Shown in pieces: positions 5,091-10,833 of a DNA stretch of 10,833 nucleotides. Position 1 is the stretch's first letter, and the number at the start of each line of letters is the position of its first letter. Made by a program: the position numbers and the translations under genes. Source of the stretch: Candidatus Methanomethylophilaceae archaeon (GTDB taxonomy: Archaea > Thermoplasmatota > Thermoplasmata > Methanomassiliicoccales > Methanomethylophilaceae); assembly GCA_016296195.1 (NCBI GenBank), contig JAEDJU010000037.1, positions 1-10,833 on the forward strand, given 5' to 3'. Below the pieces are notes generated by a model, which saw nothing but the letters and a program-made list of their open reading frames with translations, was not told the DNA's origin and did no database searches.

Positions 5091-7724
5091 ATGCCTCATC
5101 CAACGGATAATAACGTCATTCGCCTTACGGATCCGGAGATATCCATTGAGACGGTAGGCGGAAAGGCGATCAACCTATCACAGATGATGAAGGACGGTTT
5201 CAGGGTACCTCCCGCTTTCGCCATCACCGTGCATGCATACGATTCCTTCATCAGAGATACCGGACTCCGTGACAGGATATCCGCTAAACTCGAAAGGATC
5301 GATTTCAACGATGAGAATTCCTTGGCAGAGGTTACCGAGAATATCCGCTCCATGATCGCATCGGAGAGTATGCCGTCCTGCATCGCAGATGAGATCGATT
5401 TGTTGCTTTCTGAGTACGGCGATTCCTATTATGCCGTACGCTCATCCGCAGTGGCTGAGGACCTTCCCGATGCCAGTTTCGCAGGACAACAGGACACATT
5501 CCTCTTCATAAACCCCAGTGACGTTCCGAAGATGGCGGTCATGTGTTGGGCATCGTACTGGAACGAACGTGCCGTGAAGTACAGACACGATGCAGGCATC
5601 GATCATCTCTCGACCGGTATGGCCGTGGTGGTCCAGAGGATGGTCTCCTCCGGAACCAGCGGTGTGATGTTCACAGTCAATCCCGTCGACGGCAAGAACG
5701 ATGTCGTCATAGAATCCTCATGGGGGTTGGGCGAATCAATTGCATCCGGGGTCATCACTCCCGACAGATTCGTCATAGGGCGCGACGGCATAGTCAAGGA
5801 AAGGAATATCAGACATAAGGCGAAGGGATATTTCCTCAGGGACGGCACCAATCAATTGGTGGATATCGATCCCCCCAGGATGGATATGCCATCCTCGGAT
5901 GATGACCTTCTGAGGGAGGTGTTAGATCTCGGAATGAGGCTGGAGGAACATTTCAATGCGCCCCAAGATGTGGAATGGGCCGTCGAGGCGGGTGTACTCT
6001 ATGTGCTCCAGTCCAGGAACATCACGACGATATCCGAACCCGAAGAGCACGATGACATCTTATGGACAAGGGGTTACGGTGACGAGTATTGGGCGGATGC
6101 CACGACACCCATGTTCTTCGAGGTCATGGGAAAGATGCTCACCAAATACGTCAACCACGAGGGTGCCAAGATGATGGGTTACAAGGACCTCACATCCGGA
6201 CCTCTGATCAAATTGCACAAATCCAGAGCATACTTCAATGCGTGGGTGTTGGAGCGTGTGTTCTCATATTATCCCAAATTCGTCCGTTCGAAGGAACTCC
6301 TCAACTACTTCCCGTTGGAGGATCAGGAGCGCATCTCAAAGTATCCGACTCACATGGGCAAGGCGATATGGTCCCAGATCCGGGTTCTGTTCCTGGACCA
6401 TGACGGCTTCATGTTGTTGACCGATCGCGCTTACAAGAAATGGGCCAAGGGATTCATGCTCGTATGCGATGAATTCGATGCCACGGATCTGACGAATCTC
6501 TCCGATGAGGAGCTTTTGGCACTGTACAAAAAGGTGGAGAATGCGTCCATCAAACATTATCAATTGATCCGCTACGGGATGGTTTCGCATTCTATCGCCA
6601 CCAACCTGATGGTCAAGAACTGGTTGATCAAGTGGATAGACGACAAGGATGGGTCCTACTACGCCGGCCTGATCTCGGGATTGGAGAACAACAAGACCGT
6701 TGAGACCAACATCGGATTCTCCGAGATGGCCAAGACCGTGAGGAACGATCCGGAACTCAAGAGGAGAATCGATTCCATGACCTCGGAGGAATTCCTTGAT
6801 TGGTTGGAAGGTCAGGACAACAGACTCCGGGAACAGTTGGAAGATTTCGTCGATATGTACGGACACCGTTCAAACACCAGGGAGATCTACTATCCCAGGT
6901 GGCGCGAGAACAGACCATACATCATCGATGTGGTACGTCTCCTCTCCGATTCCGATTCCGATCTGAAGGAATTGGAGCAGCAGAGACGCAGGGAGCGTCA
7001 TGAGTTGGAGAAGGAGGTCAGGAAGAAGATCAGGAGGAGCGGCATCACGGGTGTGTTCAGATGTGCTCTCTACGGTGTCGTACTGGGATTGGCACAGAAA
7101 TACCTGACATTCAGGGAGAACCAGAGGTTCTACCTCGATCACATCCTGTTCAGAGAACGTCTTGCACTGTTGGAATTCGGAAGGAGGTTGGCCGAGCGCG
7201 GCGTCATCGATACCGAGGAGGATGTATTCTTCCTGTTCGAGACCGAGGCCCTGGAGATCTTCGCATCCGATTCCACCGAACGTTTCAAGGATATAGAATC
7301 CCGCAGGGCGGAGTTCTTCAGATACGGGAACATCCTTCCGCCCAAGTTCGTGAGGAACGGTATCGATTTCGATGACACCATCGTCACGGATCACTCCAAG
7401 TCCATACACGGCACTGCATCCAGCCCCGGTGTAGTGACGGGGAGGGTGCGTGTGGTGGAGAACATCGACGGTCTTTCGGAGATCGAGGACGGTGACATAC
7501 TGGTCACCAGCAACACCGATCCGGGTTGGACCGCCGCATTCTCGAGATTGGGAGGATTGATCACCGAGACGGGAGGCATATTGTCTCACGGGGCCGTCAT
7601 ATCAAGGGAATACAGGATCCCCGCAGTGACGGCGGTGATGGGTGCCACAAAGATGTTCAAAACAGGTCAGATAGTCACCGTTGACGGTAACGACGGCATA
7701 GTATATCCGGAGGAGAAGGAATGA
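5091..7724 (+). CDS. Rifampin-phosphotransferase-like dikinase, substrate unknown
   Basis: An 877-residue enzyme of the PEP-synthase/dikinase superfamily. The N-terminal ATP-grasp domain (about 1-315) has GGKAINLSQM (23-32), AVRSSAVAEDLPDASFAGQQ (115-134) and EWAV...LYVLQSRN (295-310). A mostly helical middle domain (about 320-760) carries MYGHRSNTREIYYPRW (589-604), a charged, probably coiled-coil segment (622-648) and a C-terminal stretch ending EEDVFFLF (709-716). The swivelling phosphohistidine domain (about 770-877) has TETGGILSHGAV with catalytic His833. The TIM-barrel PEP/pyruvate domain of true PEP synthase and PPDK is absent, and domain order and length match rifampin phosphotransferase (about 865 residues). 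By family knowledge ATP would charge the His and one phosphate be passed to a small molecule bound by the middle domain. Annotation as PEP synthase would be wrong. TTG-Leu and CGT-Arg codons are commoner than in purA, suggesting lower expression or transfer. The cytoplasmic product is coupled to the next gene by ATGA. Confidence 0.88.
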   Translation: MPHPTDNNVIRLTDPEISIETVGGKAINLSQMMKDGFRVPPAFAITVHAYDSFIRDTGLRDRISAKLERIDFNDENSLAEVTENIRSMIASESMPSCIADEIDLLLSEYGDSYYAVRSSAVAEDLPDASFAGQQDTFLFINPSDVPKMAVMCWASYWNERAVKYRHDAGIDHLSTGMAVVVQRMVSSGTSGVMFTVNPVDGKNDVVIESSWGLGESIASGVITPDRFVIGRDGIVKERNIRHKAKGYFLRDGTNQLVDIDPPRMDMPSSDDDLLREVLDLGMRLEEHFNAPQDVEWAVEAGVLYVLQSRNITTISEPEEHDDILWTRGYGDEYWADATTPMFFEVMGKMLTKYVNHEGAKMMGYKDLTSGPLIKLHKSRAYFNAWVLERVFSYYPKFVRSKELLNYFPLEDQERISKYPTHMGKAIWSQIRVLFLDHDGFMLLTDRAYKKWAKGFMLVCDEFDATDLTNLSDEELLALYKKVENASIKHYQLIRYGMVSHSIATNLMVKNWLIKWIDDKDGSYYAGLISGLENNKTVETNIGFSEMAKTVRNDPELKRRIDSMTSEEFLDWLEGQDNRLREQLEDFVDMYGHRSNTREIYYPRWRENRPYIIDVVRLLSDSDSDLKELEQQRRRERHELEKEVRKKIRRSGITGVFRCALYGVVLGLAQKYLTFRENQRFYLDHILFRERLALLEFGRRLAERGVIDTEEDVFFLFETEALEIFASDSTERFKDIESRRAEFFRYGNILPPKFVRNGIDFDDTIVTDHSKSIHGTASSPGVVTGRVRVVENIDGLSEIEDGDILVTSNTDPGWTAAFSRLGGLITETGGILSHGAVISREYRIPAVTAVMGATKMFKTGQIVTVDGNDGIVYPEEKE

Positions 7725-8590
7725 AGGATCACATAGAGTACAACGAGAGCCTGTATTTCAATTTCCATGATGAAGGAAACGACCTCACGACGTTCATGAG
7801 GATCGGCAACAAACCCAACAAGGACGAGAAGAGTCTGTTCTTCGTCATCATGACCTCGGAGAGGACGTATGGTTTCAGACATGCGACGCCGTGCGACGAC
7901 GATCCGAACTCGATCGGAGGCCTCACGTTCAAGAGATCATCCTCGGGAACATGGTCCCTGACATACAGAGGCGTGGTAGTCGACATGAAGGCCGCTCACC
8001 CCGTTCCCATCCCTGTCGCCATGGATGTCGAATGGAAACCACAGAACCCCGAGATGGATTACAGGAGGTGTGTGAACGAGGCGCAGGCGGAGATGTCCTC
8101 AAAGGTGGCATCCGAACATCTGGAACAGTTCGGTATCGCCGATGGTTCACTGATCATCGGAGAAGAGAGCTACTCGATCCATGGTACCGGAGAGAGGGAT
8201 TTCAGTGCCGGTGTCAGGGACTGGGGATCACCCGAGATGTGGGCATGGATCAATTCCGTGTTCATGGAGAGGGAGGCCTTCAACATCACCAAGCTGAGTA
8301 CCGACATGGGTGATGTGGATGCAGGTTACTTCTACACCGACGGAGACAATCATCCACTGAACGATGTGTCCATCGATCTGAGGTACAAGAACGATGTGCC
8401 TTCATCGTTCACACTGTCCATAAAGGACATGTCCGATTCATCGTACGATGTGGAAGGTACCGTCATCAGGTATGCCATGCTGCCCATGGGAAACGATAAC
8501 GAGATGCTGCTCATCGAGACCATCTCGGAATATGTATGGGATGGCAAGAAGGGATTCGGCATCGCGGAGTTCCTGGTCCGCAGGGGATGA
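7721..8590 (+). CDS. Calycin-like protein (CrtC/AttH-type, DUF7064/7065-like)
   Basis: A 289-residue soluble protein without signal peptide or membrane segment, rich in predicted beta strands. Residues 131-168 (EHLEQFG, then DGSLIIGEESYSIHGTGERDFSAGVRDW in continuation) follow the pattern EQ...G.....G..Y...G.G.RDHSWG.RDW of the two-lobed lipocalin-like proteins related to hydroxyneurosporene synthase CrtC and AttH; I believe the matching Pfam entries are DUF7064/DUF7065. The normally conserved His-Ser-Trp is Phe-Ser-Ala here, so any chemistry tied to that His is probably lost. N-terminal SLFFVIMTSERTYGF (38-52) and C-terminal GFGIAEFLVRRG (278-289) also fit the family. Its ATG overlaps the dikinase stop (ATGA) and is preceded by GGAGGAGAAGGA, so the two are made together. 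I infer a ligand-binding or enzymatic partner acting on the same molecule as the dikinase. Confidence 0.72.
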   Translation: MKDHIEYNESLYFNFHDEGNDLTTFMRIGNKPNKDEKSLFFVIMTSERTYGFRHATPCDDDPNSIGGLTFKRSSSGTWSLTYRGVVVDMKAAHPVPIPVAMDVEWKPQNPEMDYRRCVNEAQAEMSSKVASEHLEQFGIADGSLIIGEESYSIHGTGERDFSAGVRDWGSPEMWAWINSVFMEREAFNITKLSTDMGDVDAGYFYTDGDNHPLNDVSIDLRYKNDVPSSFTLSIKDMSDSSYDVEGTVIRYAMLPMGNDNEMLLIETISEYVWDGKKGFGIAEFLVRRG

Positions 8591-8621
8591 GTGGCGGACA
8601 TCCGACCATCAACCTCTACGT

Positions 8622-8646
8622 GGGTCCGGTGTCATTGACCGGCCCC
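8622..8646 (+). terminator. Candidate terminator hairpin of the dikinase operon
   Basis: GGGTCCGGT (8622-8630) pairs with ACCGGCCCC (8638-8646) with one T-C mismatch and a 7-base loop, 31 bases after the stop. A pyrimidine-rich run (TCCCCC, then TCTTCTC a little further on) follows. The bases between the operon stop and the next TATA box hold nothing else I can identify. Confidence 0.4.
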
Positions 8647-8691
8647 TCCCCCATCATGTCTTCTCGTGATAGAGACTCCGCGATACTACTT

Positions 8692-8726
8692 CTTTATAAG
8701 ATGCAGGAACGGTGACACCTTGGAGG
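8692..8726 (+). promoter_or_regulatory. TATA box and Shine-Dalgarno site of the small Cys protein
   Basis: CTTTATAAG (8692-8700) is a near-ideal archaeal TATA box; transcription should start near 8721. GGAGG (8722-8726) lies 6 bases before ATG 8733 and 3 bases before ATG 8730, and so favours the second ATG. The predicted leader is only about 12 bases and consists mostly of the ribosome site, an unusual arrangement next to the leaderless-looking genes around it. Confidence 0.7.
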
Positions 8727-8732
8727 AATATG

Positions 8733-9053
8733 ATGGCCGATGAATGCACAGTCAGTGTCATGGCTGGAGTCTGCAGGAAGAACTCCAAGATACACGTGAA
8801 ACAGAACGATGATGGGATGACCGTCACGATAACGATAGAGAGCGACTGCCCGATGGTCTCCAAGAACCCCCTTCCGACCGACATCATCGCCTGGGAGGAG
8901 GTGGGGGCACCCTTCGATCAGAGCAAGGTGTACGCATGGGCGAGCGAGAACATCAGACACACCGCATGTCCGGTGCCCTGCTGCATCATCAAGGGGATCG
9001 AGGTCGCATCCGGACTCGGTCTGAAGAAGAACCCGGAGATCAGCATCGAGTGA
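8733..9053 (+). CDS. Small six-cysteine conserved protein (DUF6951-like)
   Basis: A 106-residue soluble protein with no signal peptide. Cysteines at 5, 14, 39, 79, 83 and 84 include C-P-V-P-C-C (79-84). The pattern SVMAGVC...I (8-20), TITIESDCP (32-40), HTACPVPCCIIKGIEVASGLGL (76-97) and a final strand (PEISIE) matches a small family of strict anaerobes and methanogens that I believe is catalogued as DUF6951; its function is unknown. Conserved Cys in a compact alpha/beta protein suggests binding of an Fe-S cluster, metal or a redox thiol, but no known metal motif is complete. I chose ATG 8733 from the spacing to GGAGG; ATG 8730 and GTG 8712 are alternatives. It has its own promoter and its TGA is the first triplet of a 16-base palindrome. 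Confidence 0.78.
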   Translation: MADECTVSVMAGVCRKNSKIHVKQNDDGMTVTITIESDCPMVSKNPLPTDIIAWEEVGAPFDQSKVYAWASENIRHTACPVPCCIIKGIEVASGLGLKKNPEISIE

Positions 9054-9066
9054 TTCCCGGGAATCA
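9051..9066. repeat. 16-base perfect palindrome on a stop codon
   Basis: TGATTCCCGGGAATCA is self-complementary over all 16 bases and starts with the TGA stop of the small Cys protein. With no loop it is better as a protein-binding dyad or a site for RNA-RNA pairing than as a hairpin; it may also mark the transcript end. Confidence 0.6.
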
Positions 9067-9079
9067 AACCCCTTTCCCA

Positions 9080-9121
9080 CCAACCTCACTGATTGTTGCT
9101 TCGGAAACAACGAAAGGTTGG
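9080..9121. repeat. Nested inverted repeat in the spacer before the anchored protein gene
   Basis: CCAACCT (9080-9086) and AGGTTGG (9115-9121) are perfect complements enclosing 28 bases. Inside, GTTG (9095-9098) can pair with CAAC (9108-9111). The whole lies directly upstream of the TATA box at 9129, so it may be an upstream regulatory site or the 3' hairpin of the preceding gene. Confidence 0.45.
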
Positions 9122-9128
9122 ATATCTC

Positions 9129-9137
9129 CTTTATAAA
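9129..9137 (+). promoter_or_regulatory. TATA box of the anchored protein gene
   Basis: CTTTATAAA is a strong archaeal TATA box. Its centre is about 26 bases before ATG 9159, predicting that transcription starts on the start codon and that the mRNA is leaderless. There is indeed no Shine-Dalgarno site before this ATG. Confidence 0.75.
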
Positions 9138-9146
9138 CCCAGGAAC

Positions 9147-9166
9147 CGAGTCGTATTCATGACTCG
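9147..9166. repeat. Dyad centred on the predicted transcription/translation start
   Basis: CGAGTC (9147-9152) and GACTCG (9161-9166) are perfect inverted arms; pairing can extend by one G-T and one T-A to leave the loop ATTC. The start codon at 9159-9161 lies inside. If the mRNA is leaderless the element cannot act as an RNA hairpin and would be a DNA operator over the start site. Confidence 0.5.
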
Positions 9167-9875
9167 TGATTCAACCCAACTTATTGCTGCCGTGACCGTT
9201 GTGGTCGCCATCCTCGCATCCATCACCGTTGTGACCGAGATTGTTACTCCGGAGGGAAACGATACCGTACAGGGCGATTGGTACCTGACCGAGATATACT
9301 CCGTGGAGGATGGGAGACGGGTGATAGAACACATAATACCGGAGACCCGTTCAGGGGAATATACCCTCACGATATCCGTTGAGAACGGGAACATGATAAC
9401 CGGCGTCTTCCACGACGGCCAAGTGGCCGGTACCGTGGAAGGTGACACCATAAACTGTTCCTTCACCCGCGATGGTTCGGAGTTCCCCTGCCAAGGAATA
9501 ATCCGGAATGGTATGATCCTCGTCTCAACATTGTGTTCATCGACCGTTGATGGTAGGACGGTCATCTACGCCGTGGATGCCACGTTCTGCAGGGGAGAGA
9601 CGGTGATTATGGAAACAGGGACCATTCCTGTATCATTGCTGATCGATTCCGCCTCACCTTACTCCGATGATGATCCCCCAACCCCCATCCTGGATATCCT
9701 GGATACGGGCGGACGTCTGATGACCGCCACAGACTCCTTCGGGACGGATTATGTCCTGTTGATGGATGACAGGAGAACTCTGTCGGGAGGACACGGGATT
9801 ATGTCGATGGATGGTTCGGTCTCTGAGATGGAGTTCACCGTCTCCGATGGGGTGATCTCCATAACACATCTGTGA
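9159..9875 (+). CDS. Membrane-anchored extracytoplasmic beta-rich protein
   Basis: A 238-residue protein not recognised by name. A hydrophobic segment (about residues 8-29, LIAAVTVVVAILASITVVTEIV in pieces) after a short charged start (MTRDSTQ) is a signal anchor, so the rest would face outside the cytoplasmic membrane. The exported part begins with GDWYLTEIYSVEDG (residues 39-52), a G-x-W opening like that of lipocalin-like domains, followed by alternating beta strands (EYTLTISVENG, GTVEGDTINCSF). An Asp/Pro-rich linker (SDDDPPTP, near 170) separates a second beta-rich part ending in VSDGVISITHL. Three Cys (in NCSF, FPCQG, LCSS) and a fourth in FCRG may form disulfides. The start is set by the TATA-to-ATG distance; a TTG at 9093 in frame lies before the TATA box and is rejected. 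Confidence 0.7.
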   Translation: MTRDSTQLIAAVTVVVAILASITVVTEIVTPEGNDTVQGDWYLTEIYSVEDGRRVIEHIIPETRSGEYTLTISVENGNMITGVFHDGQVAGTVEGDTINCSFTRDGSEFPCQGIIRNGMILVSTLCSSTVDGRTVIYAVDATFCRGETVIMETGTIPVSLLIDSASPYSDDDPPTPILDILDTGGRLMTATDSFGTDYVLLMDDRRTLSGGHGIMSMDGSVSEMEFTVSDGVISITHL

Positions 9876-9917
9876 CGGTACGGATACCGACCCCAGATGG
9901 ATGATGACACGGGTCGG
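9876..9917 (+). terminator. Two mutually exclusive hairpins after the anchored protein gene
   Basis: CGGTA (9876-9880) can pair with TACCG (9885-9889) around CGGA, directly after the stop codon. Alternatively CCGACCC (9887-9893) pairs with GGGTCGG (9911-9917) around 17 bases. They share 9887-9889, so only one can form. The second is followed by AAAATTCC and is the likelier 3' end signal. Confidence 0.4.
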
Positions 9918-9924
9918 AAAATTC

Positions 9925-9933
9925 CTTATATAG
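9925..9933 (+). promoter_or_regulatory. TATA box of the aminotransferase gene
   Basis: CTTATATAG is a good TATA box. A start about 26 bases on falls near 9955, leaving about six bases before ATG 9962, so the mRNA is close to leaderless. No ribosome-binding site is visible in the bases before the ATG (CGATTGTC). Confidence 0.7.
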
Positions 9934-9961
9934 GCTTTATGCGTAAACCGCCTCGATTGTC

Positions 9962-10833
9962 ATGAAGACTAAGATTAAGGCATCCAGAAGGTCCTTGGGA
10001 ATGAACTACGCGATCCGTGAGGTCACAGTCCCCGCCGCCGAGGCCGCCAAAGCCGGGAAGAAGCTTCTGAGCCTCAACATCGGGGACCCCAACAAGTGGG
10101 ATTTCGAGACCCCGGAGTACTTCAAGGCAACACTCAGAGCCGCGGTCGATCAGGTCGACAACGGATACGGTGACTCACAGGGTAACCTCGACCTCAGAGA
10201 GGCCATCGTGGATAGGGAATACGAGAAGCACGGCGTCAGGATCACCTCCGACGACGTGTATGTCACCGCGGGAGTGAGCGAATGCATCAACATGCTCATG
10301 GGAACATTCCTCGAACCCGGTGACGAGGTCCTCGTACCCGGACCCGGATACCCCTCATACGCACAGTACATCAACTTCTACGAGGGAAGTGTCGTCCCCT
10401 ATAGGATGATAGAGGAGGAGGACTGGAGACCCGATGTGGACATGATCCGCAAGAGGATCACGGACAAGACCAAGGCACTCGTGGTCATCAACCCCAACAA
10501 CCCCACAGGTGCGGAGTACGAGGAGAAGGATCTCAGGGAGATCGGAGATATTGCCGCCGAATACGGCATCCCCCTCATCTCCGACGAGATCTACGACAAG
10601 ATCGTCTTCGACGGAGAGTTCTACTCCATGTCCAAGCTCTCATCGGATGTCCCGAGGATCATCCTCAACGGATTCTCCAAGGTCAACCTCATGCCCGGAT
10701 GGAGGATGGGTTACTGCTACTTCATGGACGAGGAGGGACTCATGGACGAGATCCGCTCGGGATTCATGAAGCAGGCGAGGGCAAGGATCTGCCCCAACGT
10801 ACCCTGTCAGGCTGCAGCCAGAGCATCGCTCCA
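9962..10833 (+). CDS. Class I aminotransferase (AlaT/AspC-like), 3' end missing
   Basis: The first 290 codons of a PLP-dependent fold-type I aminotransferase; the gene runs off the window. Visible elements are the substrate-side LNIGDPNKWDF (38-48), YGDSQGNLDLREAI (69-82), PGPGYPSY (126-133), NPNNPTG (177-183), the PLP-pyridine Asp208 in SDEIYD (207-212) with Tyr211, the Schiff-base Lys240 in NGFSK (236-240) and Arg248 in GWRMGY, part of the phosphate/PLP site. Resemblance is closest to archaeal alanine/aspartate-type transaminases, which move an amino group between an amino acid and 2-oxoglutarate or pyruvate; the exact substrate cannot be read from the sequence. It has its own promoter and uses the same AGG/CTC/ATC-rich codons as purA, consistent with a well-expressed core metabolic gene. 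Confidence 0.93.
   Translation, partial: MKTKIKASRRSLGMNYAIREVTVPAAEAAKAGKKLLSLNIGDPNKWDFETPEYFKATLRAAVDQVDNGYGDSQGNLDLREAIVDREYEKHGVRITSDDVYVTAGVSECINMLMGTFLEPGDEVLVPGPGYPSYAQYINFYEGSVVPYRMIEEEDWRPDVDMIRKRITDKTKALVVINPNNPTGAEYEEKDLREIGDIAAEYGIPLISDEIYDKIVFDGEFYSMSKLSSDVPRIILNGFSKVNLMPGWRMGYCYFMDEEGLMDEIRSGFMKQARARICPNVPCQAAARASL

Noticed and set aside
4930..5157. 75-codon plus-strand frame overlapping the dikinase start
   Set aside because: It runs across the operator array and TATA box and into the dikinase gene in another frame; no recognisable protein.
6870..7589. 239-codon minus-strand frame inside the dikinase gene
   Set aside because: It is a shadow of the strongly supported dikinase coding frame, with no motif of its own.
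5091..7724. Phosphoenolpyruvate synthase
   Set aside because: The phosphohistidine domain is at the C-terminus and no PEP/pyruvate TIM barrel follows it.
1..10833. CRISPR array or insertion sequence
   Set aside because: No regularly spaced direct repeats, transposase motifs or terminal inverted repeats with target duplications were seen.

Overview
The window is archaeal. It encodes Trm1 (tRNA G26 dimethyltransferase), an archaeal-type MptD dihydroneopterin aldolase and a THEP1-type NTPase. Promoters are TATA boxes of the C-T-T-(T)-A-T-A type, several placed about 26 bases before an ATG as for leaderless mRNAs, with few Shine-Dalgarno sites. All nine complete genes stop at TGA; none uses TAG or TAA. 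Together with fairly high GC, heavy AGG/CTC/ATC codon use and the look of the proteins, this suggests Thermoplasmatota, most likely the Methanomassiliicoccales (gut or sediment methyl-reducing methanogens that read TAG as pyrrolysine). That placement is inference; no diagnostic methanogenesis gene is in the window.

Left part (1-4536), housekeeping: nadA (NAD synthesis) on the minus strand shares a 90-base divergent promoter region with mptD (pterin synthesis) on the plus strand. A 123-base spacer with nested inverted repeats follows. Then come a THEP1-type NTPase and trm1, whose TTG start overlaps the NTPase stop (TTGA), and purA (AMP synthesis) with its own likely promoter inside an inverted repeat and a strong hairpin after its stop.

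Middle (4537-8590): a 554-base, lower-GC spacer without a convincing gene leads into a two-gene operon. The first gene encodes an 877-residue ATP-grasp/phosphohistidine dikinase with the architecture of rifampin phosphotransferase (ATP-binding domain, helical middle domain, C-terminal swivelling His domain, no PEP/pyruvate TIM barrel). The second, overlapping by ATGA, encodes a calycin-like protein with a divergent G-x-R-D-x-S-x-G-x-R-D-W motif. The dikinase promoter is surrounded by GAACAAC/GTTGTTC half-sites that look like a repressor or activator array. This is the most novel-looking unit of the window: a candidate system that binds and phosphorylates an unknown, probably hydrophobic, small molecule.

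Right part (8591-10833): a small six-cysteine protein with its own TATA box and a rare good Shine-Dalgarno site; a membrane-anchored, beta-rich extracytoplasmic protein with dyads around its start codon; and the first 290 codons of a class I aminotransferase cut by the window edge. The spacers here hold several perfect inverted repeats.
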